From Elephas maximus indicus (taxonomy: Eukaryota > Chordata > Mammalia > Proboscidea > Elephantidae): a DNA stretch of 64,000 bases. The stretch is from positions 15,719,001 to 15,783,000 of the forward strand of contig NC_064842.1 in the NCBI RefSeq assembly GCF_024166365.1, written 5' to 3'. This document shows, piece after piece, positions 31,780-43,537 of this stretch; position 1 is the first letter of the stretch, and the number at the start of each line of letters is the position of its first letter. Made by a program: the position numbers and the translations under genes. The notes beneath the pieces are model-generated. The model was not told the DNA's origin and ran no database searches. It saw nothing but the letters and a program-made list of their open reading frames with translations.

Positions 31780-33085
31780 CATCTGCAAGGTGGGAGCCGG
31801 AGCCGGAGCCGGAGCCAGAGCGGCAGCGTCTCGGGAGAGCGGTGCGTGAAGCAGCACTTCCTGGACGGGAATCTCCTCCCGAGAGGCGGGGAGAAAGAGA
31901 GAGGCGGGGTGGCTTCTTGTTACCACGGCCTCCCGGCCCAGGGAATCCCGGAACATACGAAAGTCAAGTGTGAAAAGCAAATCGCGTCTCTAAGCGCAAG
32001 GTGGGGGTTTGTTTTGAGGCTCCTAAACCACAAAGCCCCAGCGGGTGGGCGCGGAGGGCGGGCCCGGCTTTGTCCCGGGAGGAGGGGATGGGGACTCCGG
32101 CGACGCGGGCATCACGTGGGCGCAGCGCGTCCTCCTTCGTGCCCCGCGGGACCCGCCGTCCGCGGGAAGGGGCCAGCGGGCCGGGCCGTGGGCGGTGAGG
32201 CTGGGGAGGACAGCCGAGGACTCAGCAGCGGCGCTAAGCCCTTCGGGCCTCCGTCCCACCGGCGGACTTGTCCCGGCCGCGCGCGGGTCCGTGGGGCCGA
32301 GGCCTTGGAGCCCCGGGCTGCGCGCGGATCCGTGCGGACGTGCGGGCGGGGCGGGCGCGTGCTCGGCGCGCGCGTCCGCTCCTGGCGTCCCCGCTGCCGG
32401 CGCGCGCGCCCGGGCCCTGGGCACAAAGAAGAGCCCCTTTCATCGGCTCGGCGTCCCCGCACGGAGCGCCCGTGTGCGAGCCGCTCGGGTCGTCCCCACC
32501 TCTCCGGCCGCCTGGCCTCCGAGCTGCCCTTTAGTGAATACATTTTGGTGGAGGAAGGCGGGGTCATCTATCTTGGAGATGAAAATCTTTCCAGGAAGTT
32601 CGTACCTATTAATATTTCAGTTCCTGGCAGCTGCTCGAAGGGCCGTGGGTGGGAAGGGGCCGAGTGAAACGCTGCAGGAGCAGGAGGAAGCTGCTGCTGC
32701 TGCCCGCGGTCGACCTGGGGCGGCGGGCCGGGGACAGCCCGGGGCCTCCGGGACAAACACGTCACCCCAACCCGGGGGAGGCAGGGCCTGGAGACCGGGC
32801 TGCGCGGGCTGAGACGGCCCCGGGGGAGCCCGGCGCGGGGGCGGGGGCGGGTTCCCTGCAATGACGCGCTGCAGGGAGGGGGGACACCGAGGCAGCGACG
32901 AAGGCTCCGGCGGAGGGGCGTCGCGGCCGCCGGAAGTCGGCAGGTAGCCCGCGCGGCAGGGCGGCATCCCCGGGAGCTGGGACTCTGGCCTGCTCCCTGC
33001 CGCCCGTCGCCAACGCGGTTTGCAGCGAGCCGGGAACGGCAAGGCCCAGGGCCCTGAGGAGGTGGGCTGGCCCCAGGACGCTCGT
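31780..33085. promoter_or_regulatory. CpG island 2
   Basis: About 1.3 kb, the most CpG-dense part of the window around 32040-32500. It contains a GGAGCC hexamer repeat at 31792-31815, a CACGTG box near 32114, and GGGCGGGG words near 32340. The interior stretch 32520-32640 is AT-richer and looks less decayed (agatgaaaatctttcc). Long open frames on both strands (314 and 255 codons plus, 199 and 190 minus) overlap one another in different frames and are expected in such composition. Probably a promoter for an unseen transcript. Confidence 0.8.
31792..31815 (+). repeat. GGAGCC hexamer repeat, four units
   Basis: Four perfect tandem GGAGCC units at the island edge, directly after a CAAG|GTGGGA donor-like word at 31785. 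Confidence 0.85.
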
Positions 33086-33164
33086 TGGGACCATGGTCTA
33101 GCCACTGACCAGAGGGGCCCTGCAACATAAACTTGACATTTTGAAGCTCTGTACTTCTCACAAC

Positions 33165-33265
33165 CACCTTGCAAGGTTATTCTCTCCATGCCACCAAAGT
33201 GGAAACTGAAGCTCAGAGAAGTTAAATAGCCTGCTTAAGGTCACAGCGCTGCCGCTCAACAGTGA
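33165..33265 (-). repeat. MIR fragment
   Basis: Antisense MIR: 'aagtggaaactgaagctcagagaagttaaatagcctgcttaaggtcacagcg'. Confidence 0.75.
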
Positions 33266-33504
33266 GATCCCAGATTTTTCCTTCTTTTTTTTAATATATA
33301 AGTATATCTTGCAAGAAAGTGTCACTTGGAAGCAAATGCAGCAGTATTCTTAGTATTATCCGCTAACAGAATCCTCCCCTAAGGAGGAAAAAAAAAATAA
33401 AACGAACGCAGGCACAAATGAAACTCTAGTCCTGGAGCGCGGCAGAGTTCGCCAGATTTTTACAATCCCCTTCGTTCACGGGGAGTCCCGGGGCGGGGGG
33501 TGAA

Positions 33505-33692
33505 AACAGTTCAGCGCCCTGGTTACTAAAGGAAAGGTTGGTGGTTGGAACCCCCCCAGAGGGACCTGGGAAGAAAGGCCTGGCGGTCTGCTTCCAAAAG
33601 ATCATAGCCATGGGAATCCTATGGAGGGCAGTTCTGCTCTGAAACATGGGGTCGTCATGAGTCAGAACCGACTTAAGGGCAAGTGGTTTCAT
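33505..33692 (+). repeat. AfroSINE (long-body subtype)
   Basis: 'cgccctggttactaaaggaaaggttgg', 'gaagaaaggcctggcggtctgcttcc', 'gtcatgagtcagaaccgacttaagggcaagtgg'. Confidence 0.85.
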
Positions 33693-33779
33693 TCAAGGGT
33701 TAAGGTGCTTGCTCAGTCTCTCTGGCCAGCCACACATCCGGAACACCAATCATTTTGCTAAAGAAAAGTAATTTTTAAC

Positions 33780-33872
33780 ACCCCGTGAGTCAGAAGGAAA
33801 CCCTGAGTCAGTGGCAATGGGGTTTTTTTGGTATGAGTCAGAATCCAGTAGATGGCAATAGTTTTTTTTGGG
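33780..33872 (+). repeat. AfroSINE 3'-end scraps
   Basis: Two short pieces: 'gagtcagtggcaatggggtttttttgg' and 'tatgagtcagaatccagtagatggcaatag' followed by T and G runs. Confidence 0.6.
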
Positions 33873-33962
33873 GGGGGGAGTGGGGGTGTTCTCAGGTGTA
33901 TGTTTTGATAAAAATACTTGAAGCAATTGTCATAACCACCTCTGGAGTGTGGGGCTGTGACT

Positions 33963-34138
33963 TTGTTGTTGTTAGTTGCCATCAAGCTGATTGCTGTCAA
34001 CTCAATTCCGACTCATAACAACCCTACAGGATAGAGTAGAATTGTCCCATAGGATTTCCAAGGAGCAGCTGGTGGATCTGAACTACCGACCTTTTGGTTA
34101 ACAGCCAAGCTCCTAACCACTGTGCCACCAGGGCTCTG
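33963..34138 (-). repeat. AfroSINE
   Basis: Antisense: 'tcaactcaattccgactcataacaaccctacagg', 'ttccaaggagcagctggtgg', 'ccactgtgccaccagggctc'. Confidence 0.9.
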
Positions 34139-34139
34139 A

Positions 34140-35575
34140 GGTCCTGACTAGGGCATTTCAAATGCTAACTGTCCCCAGGGTACAAATCGAAGAAGTCTTC
34201 ATATACACAGCAATGAAACACTGTCTCTTCCCAAGATTCTAAAGTCGATTGCAGACGGTATGGCAGCCTTTCAGCTCAGGATTTCAGCTCCACTCTGCCT
34301 GGGGACTCTGTCCAGCTCTTCAAGGAGGTCACTGGCACCGGGGGCAAGATTTAGAAACACCTGGGCAAAGAGAAAGTTTGCTTCCTAAACCTTCCCCACC
34401 CAAGCTTCCAGGGTCCCCTCCCCCTTCGGGACCCCTTTCTTCTCTCCACCTCACCTGCACCCCTGGCACGTGTTCCTCCCAGGTGACCAGAGCCCTATTG
34501 GCCAGGGGCTCAGAGAGGAGGATGTGACAAATTCAGGTGTTTTTAAGGCAGGACTTGCTGACTCAAAAGACTTCCTGGGCCCTGTCTCCTAGGAAAAATA
34601 CTCAAAGGAAAGTCCCTAATGGAGTGTGAGGAGGGCTGGCTGTGGTGTCCGTCTCCCTGGGACGCTGGCTTGGTGATCCAGTGGAGGAATTTCAGCCCTC
34701 TGCTGGCTACAGTCAGCAGGGGAGGTGTTTGGGAGGCTTAAGTCCTGAAGCATGGCTGCCTCCTCCGAGCTCTGTCTCTCTCTCAGCTCTGAGCCCTACC
34801 AGAAGCTCTGTGCTTCTGTTTGCATTCACGCGGATGAGGGCTTGGTGAGGGGGGTCCGGAAAACAAATGCCCTCTCCCGGCTTGGGTGGGCCAAGCCCTG
34901 GCAGCTGCCTTCACTTCGGGCTGCAGAGAGCCTGCCAGGCTGCAGTGTGCAAGGGCCTGAACAATGACTAGTAGCATCAGCTATTTTAATGCAGAGTTAG
35001 GCACACAATCCTTGCTAAAAATAAATACAAAGGAAAACCCCAAAGCAGCTAAGCCTATTTTAATACCTTTTATTTTTCTTGTTCCCGGTTCTTTTGTCTC
35101 CCCCTTGCTACTTTGGAGCTGCATTTTACACGGGGCCCACCCTGAGTGTTTCCAGGACCCCCACCCATGTCCTGTGGACAGACAGCCCAATCTTGATCAC
35201 TGGCAGGAATGGAATGGAAGGAATAGAGGGAGACACAAAACAAAAAGGAAAAAGATCCAACAATTTATTTGGATGCAATTTACATGAAATAGATGATGTC
35301 ACTTCTAAGGCATTATAACTAAGCAGGAGCTGAGGGGCGATGAGCCATCTTCCCACTTACCCCTCCCCACCCCACTTCCAGCTCTCTACACAGCCCCCTC
35401 CATGGGGAGAACAGATGTTTGCAAAGTACCAGCCTAAGAAGCGGCCAGCGGACAATGCCTCTTCCTGATGAGAGAGAACAAATCTGAATGTCTTTGGGGT
35501 TCTGGGGGCAGCGCTGCTTACCTTTTCAGAAAAGAAGCAAGGATGTGGACACCTTTGGGCGTATCTAATTAGACT
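34140..35575. other. unique sequence with possible enhancer-like AT words
   Basis: No gene is seen. Short frames on both strands overlap. At 35015-35024 CTAAAAATAA fits the MEF2 consensus, with near matches CTATTTTAAT at 34981-34990 and again at about 35055. Confidence 0.35.
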
Positions 35576-35577
35576 AT

Positions 35578-35806
35578 AAGGAGCCCTGGTGGCACAGTGG
35601 TTTAGCACTCAACTGCTAATCGAAAGGTCAGTGGTTCGAATCTACCAGCCGCTCCGTGGGAGAAAAATGTGATGGTCTGCTTCTTTGAAGATTATGGCCT
35701 TAGAAACCCTATGGGGCAGTTTTACTCTGTCCTATAAAAATTTTTTTTTTTTTTTATAGGGTCACTATTTTTTGAGTCAGAATTCACTCTACGGCAATGG
35801 GATTAA
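35578..35806 (+). repeat. AfroSINE interrupted by poly(A)-poly(T)
   Basis: Sense copy between ATTAGACTAT-like target repeats (about 35567 and 35806). CCTATA is followed by A4 and T15 and then TATAGGG, so TATA is duplicated around the insert; a second T-run breaks 'gctatgag'. Confidence 0.88.
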
Positions 35807-36191
35807 CTAGACTATGGAACTAATAACCCCTCTTTTCCCTGGGAACTGATCCTCATTCATACGGGGAGCTTCTGCCTCCATGTCAGTACACGTTTTCTCT
35901 GCCCACCCACAGTTGATAGGTTCAGTGGTGGACATCTGGCCCAATCAGAGCCCTTTCTCCTGAAATTTGGAACATGGAAAAAGGGAGGGAAGGAGATAGA
36001 CAAAGTCCAACATCTGGGCCCACTCTGTGACAGATTCTAATGACTTCTTTTTTTCCCAAAGAGTATGGGTCAATCACATTTTCTGGCTTTTTAAAATGTC
36101 TCATAATGTTTTTTGTTGAAAAATGGCCATTTTAGATAATTTAATGTAGCGACTCTGGATTCTGATCTCCTCCCCTGCCACTGTTATTCTT

Positions 36192-36213
36192 GTGTGTGTA
36201 TATATATATATAT
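36192..36213. repeat. (TG)n(TA)n microsatellite
   Basis: 'gtgtgtgtatatatatatata' followed by a T-run. Confidence 0.8.
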
Positions 36214-36329
36214 TTTTTTCTTATTTTTTTAATGGCTTAGTTGTATTAAATTCTGTGAAGTCTGTCTTCTTAACAGTGTGAAGCTGCTGATAGCTCAATT
36301 TCTTCCCCCTCCCCTTAAACCTGGCCTGG

Positions 36330-36503
36330 AGCCCTGCTGGCACAGTCATTAAGAGCTGCTAGCCAAAAGGCTGGCAGTTTGAATCCACCAGCCGTTCCTT
36401 GGAAACCCTGTGGGGCAGTTCTACTCCTGTCCTATAGGGTCGCTATGAATGAGTCAGAATCTACTTGATGGCAATGGGTTTGCTGTTTTTTTTTTTTTTT
36501 TAA
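36330..36503 (+). repeat. AfroSINE with target duplication
   Basis: Sense copy flanked by TTAAACCTGGC (36316-36326 and about 36501-36511). Confidence 0.9.
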
Positions 36504-36514
36504 ACCTGGCTTCC

Positions 36515-37635
36515 TGTGGGTTGTCGCTATGTCGACATAGCTTAGTGGTGAGCCAGTGATTGGTCAGAAGTTGTGCCCAAACATTTTGAGCCATTAAGGC
36601 TTCTACCTTATGCTGATGGACCTGTGGGTGGGTTGGGGGAACATATTAAAAGTTCAGGAAGTTTTACAAGTCTGACCTAGCTTTTACTTTCTGCCAGGTC
36701 CTTTTGTGTGTGTACATAATTTTCAGCCAGGGTTGTGTAGATAGCTAGGGCCCTCTCTGGTCTGTCCTGAGTGTGACACATTCTTGACCATACATGCAGC
36801 CTTCCAGACCACTGGAGAGAAGAGGATACTCACTCGCTGCTGAGCAGGGCCCTATCCCTACTTCCTTTTCTCTCTAGTGGCCGAGGTACGAGGTTGCTGG
36901 TAACCACTGTTGAGTCCTTTATTGCCATGGCCAAGAGGATGCCTGTATAGAAGGACCTCAGGCACAGCCCAGGAGCCTGAGCTTCACCCCTGAGGTATTG
37001 AGGAAAAAAAAATAGGGTTTTCCTGTTTCAAAGAAAAATGAAGATGATTACGAATCAATTCTACATGGCCTTCTTACTTCTTCTTCTCTTCATTAATGTC
37101 CTTAGCAGTTCACCAGCACAGGACTTGGTGGGGAAAAACACAGTGAAGACATGTTTCTCAAGCACAAGAAACTCAGGATAAGGGTGGGGAAGGGAGCCGG
37201 GTAAATAATTAACTCTGAGACAACACCCTAAGTGCCCTAACCTAGGCAGGAAGGAGGTTGGCTGGGAGCAGTTAACCTGGGATGGGGCACAGCTGGGGGC
37301 GGGGCATTGGTGGGCAGATACTGGGCCCTGAAGGGTGAGGGAGCACCTCCATCTTCCCTCTTGCTGCTGTCTTCCCCCGCGCCTGCTGCCCCCTGTGCAT
37401 CCCCAGTTCTGCCGCCAGTGGAGCCTGCAGCTTGTTCCCCACAGAATTTTCCCGAAATCGGCATACTTTGGTCCTTCCACTGGTGAATTTTCTGCAAGAT
37501 TTGTATCTGTTATTCTAGTAGGGTTCATTTCATTCTTTTTCTTTGTAAGCCTTACTTCCATAAATACTTATTTTACTTGTTTATTTCCTTTTTGGATAGA
37601 TGACACACCCACATAGTAAAAAATTCAAAAAGGGG
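36515..37635. other. unique sequence, no gene seen
   Basis: The longest frame (37561-37061 minus, 166 codons) has no recognisable domain and overlaps other frames. Not called. Confidence 0.4.
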
Positions 37636-37639
37636 TTTG

Positions 37640-38005
37640 ACAGAGACTGGAGAAACCCTAGTGTATGGCCCCCCCACCCCCATACCCTTTTAACTCAGTA
37701 TTGAAGTCACCCTGAGTTTCATCCTTTAGCCAAAGATTAGACAGGCCCATAAAACAAACCATGATGCGTGTAGCTCAACCACATATAGGAGACTAAATGG
37801 GCACACCAGCCCAGGGCCAAGGACGAGGGGACAGGAAAGCTGGATAAATGAAAATGGAGAGCCCAAGGTTGGGAAGGGGAGAGTGTTGATACCATGGGGC
37901 GTTGGCAACCAGTGTCACAAAATAATATGTATATTAATTGTTTAATGAAAAACTAATTTGCTTTGTAAACCTTTATCTAAAGCACAATAAAAAAGAAAAA
38001 AAATC
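37640..38005 (+). mobile_element. L1-tail family 'A'-related element (subtype 2)
   Basis: 'gactggagaaaccctagtgtatgg', 'ccaaagattagacaggcccataaaac', 'gggcgttggcaaccagtgtcac', 'gtaaacctttatctaaagcacaataaaaaag'. The flanks TTCAAAAAGG and ATCAAAAGG may be the target duplication. Confidence 0.6.
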
Positions 38006-38274
38006 AAAAGGTGCAAAAGGGTGATCAGGGACATGTTCCCTCCCTTCCCTGACCCGAGGCAGCTGTAGTTTAGAGTGCCAGCTGAAAGGTATCAGCTCCT
38101 GGTTATATGGCAAACATTTCCCTGCTGGTGGGGTAATGGCCTGTCAGGAGCATCTCCACTGCCAGCCCAGAGGCAGGACTGCCTTGAGCACAGCAGGACT
38201 CCATGCCTTGTGCATCGAGGATCCGGTACATGCTTATGGAAGTGATGGGCAGACGAGGGACAGATATTTGGTTA

Positions 38275-38440
38275 ATATTCATCCACCACATATCAGGGGC
38301 CTACTACATAGTGTTAGGTGTTTTACTCCTAATCCTTCAATAACTCTGTGAGGTACGCCTATTATTTCCATTTTACAGGTGAGGAACCTGAGGCTCAGAA
38401 AGCACAAGTAACTTGCCCAAGGACACTCAGTTTATAAAGG
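38275..38440 (-). repeat. MIR
   Basis: Antisense: 'aggggcctactacatagtgttagg', 'ctctgtgaggtacgcctattatttccattttacaggtgagg', 'acttgcccaagg'. Confidence 0.75.
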
Positions 38441-38444
38441 GCTT

Positions 38445-38990
38445 TTATTGGTTATCTATTGCTAGATAATAATTTACCCTGAAACTCAGTGGCTTAAAAC
38501 AGCAATACATTTATTATCCCTCACAGTGTATGTGGGTCAGGAATTTGCTTCATTGTGGCTCAGGGTCCTTCAAGATGTGAGCGGGGCTGCACTCATCTGA
38601 AGGCTTGACCGGGGCTGGATGATTCACTTTCACTGTGGCTCACTCACATGCTGGCAAATTAGTGCTGGCTGCTGGTGAGAGGCCTCAGTTCCTCCCCAAA
38701 TGAGCCTTTCCACAGGGTGCTTGCATATCCTCACATGCTGGCTTCCCCCAGAACAAGTGAACTGAGAGAGAAGGAGAGCGAAAAAGCCAGCCAGGTAGCT
38801 GCTGCGATGCCCTTTACGACCTAGTCTCAGAAGTCACGCATCACTTTTACCACATTCTATTAATTATAAGTCGATCACTAAGTCCAGCTCGCTTTCAAGG
38901 GGAGGGGATTTGGCTCCATCTTTTGAAAGGAGATGAGTCAAAGAATTTGCGGACATATTTTTAAACAACCACAGGGCCGATTCAGTGTTT
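38445..38990 (-). mobile_element. MLT1/MaLR-like LTR (antisense)
   Basis: 'ttattggttatctattgctagataa...ttaccctgaaactcagtggcttaaaac', 'ccggggctg', 'tcactttcactgtggctcactcacatg', 'ggcttcccccagaa', 'tcacttttaccacattctatt' follow the antisense of MLT1-type LTRs with their AGCAATAGATAA end. The internal gene region is absent (solo LTR). The subfamily name is not certain. Confidence 0.6.
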
Positions 38991-39081
38991 TAACTTCAGT
39001 CTGCAGGAGCCCAAAGCCCACGATCTCTTCACTCAACCACCTGGAGGTTCATGGAGCTGTACAAAGTTCTCAGGACGAGTA

Positions 39082-39290
39082 AACCAAGAACCGGTTGCTG
39101 TTGAGTGACTCCAACTCATGGCGGCCCCATGTGTGTCAGAGGAGAATGGTGCTCCACAGAGTTTTCAATGGCTGATTTTCTAAATTTAGATCACCAGGTC
39201 TTTCTTCTGAGGTGCCTCTGGGTGGACTCAAACTTCCAACCTTTTGTTTAGCAGCCAAGCGTGTTAACCATTTGCACCACCAAGAGACTC
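39082..39290 (-). repeat. AfroSINE (long-body subtype)
   Basis: Antisense: 'ggttgctgttgagtgactccaactcatggcggccc', 'aggtctttcttctgaggtgcctctggg', 'gcaccaccaagagactcc'. Confidence 0.9.
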
Positions 39291-39294
39291 CCTC

Positions 39295-41160
39295 AGGATG
39301 GGTAGGCAAGGTCTTTGCCCTCAGGGTATCACCTCTTTGGCAGAGACCCTGAATATGTTATGAAAACAAGAGTTCGCAAGGCAACACAGGCTCTGGTGGG
39401 TGCAGATGCAATGAAAGCCAAGGTCAGAGGAAGGCAGGGCCAGAGTGGGTCTGGGAGAGGCTGGAAGAAAACAGCCACAGGGGGCTGTTTACATGAAGAA
39501 TTTACATGAAGGGAGTGCTCTGAACTGGGGACATGAACACAGGTGAGAGTGAACCAGAAGACACAGAGATGGGACAGAGACCTGGGGACTGGTCCAGAAG
39601 GTCCCTGATATGAGGGGAAAGCCTTGACCAGATCCAAGGGAATGGAATTGCATCACTGTTTACCCAAGGGCCACGAATGTGCATCTGCCTGGAACAGCGT
39701 GACTCTGAGCTGCCCATGCCCCCACCATCAAACTCAGTCTGACTTTCCTAACGGTGCTGGTGGCGGTGGTTGAGGACCAGTCTTGAGCCCACAGGATGGT
39801 GACCTGAGTCTAATTCCTCCAAGTCTCCGGCTCTGGCTGACTCAGTGGGGACAGGATCTGGTTGTATCCTGCTCATCTTGTCTCCATCACCATAAAAGCT
39901 GTGTTGAGACTCACCCTCCTCAAGTTTCTCAAAGCCCTGCTCATGGTCCCCTCAGGCTGATCAGAGACCTCAAGTGATGGGAAATCTCCCGTACTGGGTC
40001 TATCTGACTCCACTCACCAGCTCCTGAGGACAGGACCCTGTCCCTTGGGATAGAGGGTCCTCTTTTGCCATTGTGTGGGCAAAAGTCAATTGTATTCCTG
40101 ATGACATGGGGCTTTTGGTATCTGGGGGAACCAGAGCAGGAAAGGGAGTCAGGGAGGATTCCCCCTCTTCAGATGACCTGTTCCTGCAGGGAAATGTCAC
40201 TTCTCGAGGGGTCGTGGCAGCTGCTGGCTGGAAGGTTCATTAAAGAGCCCCTTACAGTAACAGAGAAGCAATGAAGAATAATTATGATGAATGTGGGTGG
40301 GGTGAGCCATATATCTTCTCTATGGAACCATCCCCACGGGAGCCTGCAGCATAAAACGGATCAGCTCCTGCCTCTAGTGGCTTCTGTCTGGGTTCATCAA
40401 GGTCATTGGGATTGCTGGGGGTGGAGGGAGAGAGAGGTGCTTTGTGGTGTCTGTCTCCCCTCTAACCTTGGGGGGCTGCCCACTGAATGGAGGAGGGAGA
40501 AAGGAGAAGAGGAGAAGGGAGTGTGGAGAGGGGTGGGAATTGGCTTTCTCTCAAAGGCCAGATTCCTGGGGCCAGGACCCTAGCTGCTGGGTGGGCTTCT
40601 TCAGTGGGTAGGTGGTGAGTGGAGGTGCATTTTCCAGGGTAGGGGGAATATTCCAAACAGAGGAGATGAAGGGTCTGGACGAAGAATAACAAGTTCCCCA
40701 GGACGGACGCTGACTGCAAGACACCTTCCAGAACAGGCCCTCATGGGACGGGGCGAGCCCACGAGAGGAGGTCACAGGGCGGGGAGTGGCAGAGTCAGGA
40801 CGGGGTTGGGGCCCTCTGCCGGGTGGGCTGAGGGAGCACTTTCCCCTCTTACAGGACATCTGTCCCTGTATAGACAGGAGCCTTCAGTGGCCGTCAATAT
40901 TTAGTCTCTCTGTTTTTTTTGTTACAAATCACAAAGCAGCAGGCCCTTGCATATCACTGGACGACAGGGAGGAGATCTGTTAGGAAGCCCAGAGGGCTCG
41001 GTGGTTAGAGGAAGAGAGGCCAAGGGGCTTCAGGGAGGGGGATCAGAGCTATCTCCACAGTCCCCAGAGCCCAAAGCTGTCTTTCTTCAGTAGCCAGAGA
41101 ACATTTCTCATAGCCTGTTATTGCCAAGGCTCATCGTGGAAGTCTCTGGGCAAGGAACCC
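39295..41160. other. unique sequence, no gene seen
   Basis: Several frames of 60-100 codons on both strands overlap and have no recognisable product or splice context. Confidence 0.4.
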
Positions 41161-41164
41161 TTGG

Positions 41165-41245
41165 TCCCACTTTATAGATGAAGAAACTGAGTCTCAGACA
41201 GGTTGAGTGGCTTGCTGCAGGTCACACAGCGAACTTCTCGCCCTG
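41165..41245 (-). repeat. MIR fragment
   Basis: Antisense: 'cactttatagatgaagaaactgagtctcagacaggttgag...gcaggtcacacagcg'. Confidence 0.75.
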
Positions 41246-41316
41246 GTATTAGGAAGTAAGAAGCACTCTATGACTCCTATAAAAAATGCGTCTTTCTGTT
41301 CCCCTACCCCTACTGC

Positions 41317-41480
41317 AGAAACCCTGGTGGCATAGTGGTTAAGAGCTACTGCTGCTAATCAAAAGGTTGGCAGTTCGAATCCACCAGGTGCTCCTTGGAA
41401 ACTGGATGGGGCAGTTCTACTCTGTCTTATAGGGTTGCTATGAGTCAGAATCAACTAGACGGCAGTGGGTTTTTGGGTTT
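41317..41480 (+). repeat. AfroSINE with target duplication
   Basis: Sense 'gaaaccctggtggcatagtgg...gttcgaatccacc'. Flanked by ACCCCTACTG (about 41306-41315 and 41480-41489). Confidence 0.9.
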
Positions 41481-41489
41481 ACCCCTACT

Positions 41490-42985
41490 GGAGAGCCTGT
41501 TACAAACTGCACGTCAGGAACTGTGGGTGGAGCAAATGAATACAAACAAGTAGAAAGCAAATAAATGAAATCTGCTGCATAAGGTGCCTTCTGCACACGT
41601 CACACAGAAAATGGGGCCCATCTCTCCTTGTAGGGGTCTTCAGTGGGGGAAGGGCAGGCTGGGGTGCTGTGGTGAAGGCAGCCTGGCAGTTCACACCTGA
41701 GGTGTCAGGTCGGGAACCCTCCTCACTGGCTTCCTAGGCTACAGCCCTGTCTGGCCAGGGCTGGGCAGGGCATCACCACAAGGAGTTCCAGGGCTGTGGG
41801 AGAGAGGGTGCTTTTGAATCTAAATGGGAGTAAAGAGGGACCCGCCAAACCCTAGCACTGACTTCTGCCTTCTCAGAGGGGAGCCAGCCTGTGTGTGTTG
41901 CCCCGGCTTTTTGGACTTAACGAAAAACTTAGAGCTCAGATTTAAAAGTGGCAAGTGAGAAGTGGTATCTGCTAAGGGGTGGGTCCCTGTCCAGCACCAG
42001 GTGGCCCAGGGAGGAGCCAGGCTTGTGTGGCTGACCTCCACCAGAGTGGGCGGCTGTGCTTCCCTTGCTGCTGGGTGGGCTGTGGTTGGAGGGTCAAGAC
42101 ATGGTCTAGACATCAGTGGAGTCCTGGAACCTGAGATGTCACCTCTTCCAGTGCCCAGTGAGAGGCCCCCACGGGGTTCAGCAATGCCGCAGGGGTGAGT
42201 GGGTAGGAGTAGAGAATGTCACCAAGCAGGCAGGGCGCCCACTTCAGGCAGCCTGGCCGGCTGCCCTGCAGGCTTGCCGGGCAGGCTTGCCCAGCACCCA
42301 GGTTGTCTGGCCAATGAGGTGCTCCATCATGGTCTCCAGGTCTCCTCCAATTGAGCCATGCGGCACAACCAAAGAATCCACTTAGATGGTGGGGATATAG
42401 GAGGGGAAATTGAGGCAGGAAGGGGCCCAAGTCCAGAATCCCAAGGCCAGGTGGGCAGAATTCTGACCCCCTGCTGGGGTGGGTATAGAGGGAGTGGGAG
42501 AGGCCTCACCCAGAACCAGGCCTTTTCACCTGATCTAGGCACCAAGAGGTGAGCCTGGAGCAGGCTCTGGGGCTCCAGCCACGCAGCTGCCCTTGGACTT
42601 CAGTTTTACCAAGGAGTATTTATTTTCCAAAAGGATTCATTTCCAAGTCCCGTGGTCCATTATAAATGCTCTACTTACAAGGATGATTTGCTTATAACTT
42701 TATTGAGAGAAATCCCATTGCACACGATTTTGTAAACGGAGGAATCTCTGTAAAGCAGATAATCGGCTTCAGCCTGTCTCCTGGGTAGGACAGAGCTCCT
42801 TTCACCAAGTAGGCTTAAAGAAAGCTCTGCTCATTATCTCCCAGGCTTCCACTGAACGGCGGCAAATTCACAGCGTTGGAGGCGGAAGCACGTGGGAATT
42901 AGAGGACCTGGCGCCCACCTTCAAATGATTGCTTTGGTTTTAAAATACAATGACAGGCTCTTTTGTGTGACGCCATCTGTGTCCG
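41490..42985. other. unique sequence leading into CpG island 3
   Basis: No gene is seen. 42600-42850 is AT-richer with tidy, non-repetitive sequence (gtattatttccaaaagg-like words, ttataactttattgag) and could be conserved noncoding DNA; that is a guess from texture only. Confidence 0.35.
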
Positions 42986-43124
42986 CCCTAAGAGGGCCCG
43001 TTCGTGGGGGTCTCCGAGGCTGCAGGGCCGTCTTCTCCCCACTGCCCACCCTGGAGGATCCGGGCGCCGCCTGCTGGAGCCTCGATATCGCGCCCCATGA
43101 CGCCAGGGAGACGGTTCGCATTCT

Positions 43125-43210
43125 CCGTCCACCGACGGGAAACCGAGGCACAAGGAGGGCAAGCACCTGCCTTGAGGTCACACAGCGACCCAGTTCAGTT
43201 CTCCAGCTGG
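43125..43210 (-). repeat. MIR remnant inside CpG island
   Basis: 'gacgggaaaccgaggcacaaggagggcaagcacctgccttgaggtcacacagcgacc' is an antisense MIR with raised GC. Confidence 0.7.
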
Positions 43211-43537
43211 TGGCCTCTGGGGTTCGGGCCGCGATACACGCACACGCTCAGCGCCCCCCCCCAACACCCCGGCCCTTCTCCGCCAGACCAGGCCAGCCAG
43301 TGCCGGCGCCCTCAGACCCTGGCCCGCCGCCCTGCGAAGGGGCTGGGGGCGGCCGGCTCTTCGCTGACTCCCACTCCCGCCCCCCGCCCTGCGTCCCGAG
43401 TGGCGGGGGTCCCAGCGGCCCGGGGCGCGGGAGGACGAGGGTGACGGCGCCCGGGCGCCCTCTGGTGGCCGCCGCGCGCGGAAGCCGGGAGTCCGGTCCG
43501 CAGCCTGCCGGGGCGTCCGGGGTGGCGGCCGCGTTTC

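Noticed and set aside
31723-32812. Frames of 314 and 255 codons on the plus strand and 199/190 on the minus strand in CpG island 2
   Set aside because: They overlap in different frames on both strands, are Arg/Pro/Gly/Ala-rich as expected from composition, and show no domain or splice context.
37061-37561. 166-codon minus frame
   Set aside because: No domain, overlapped by frames on both strands.
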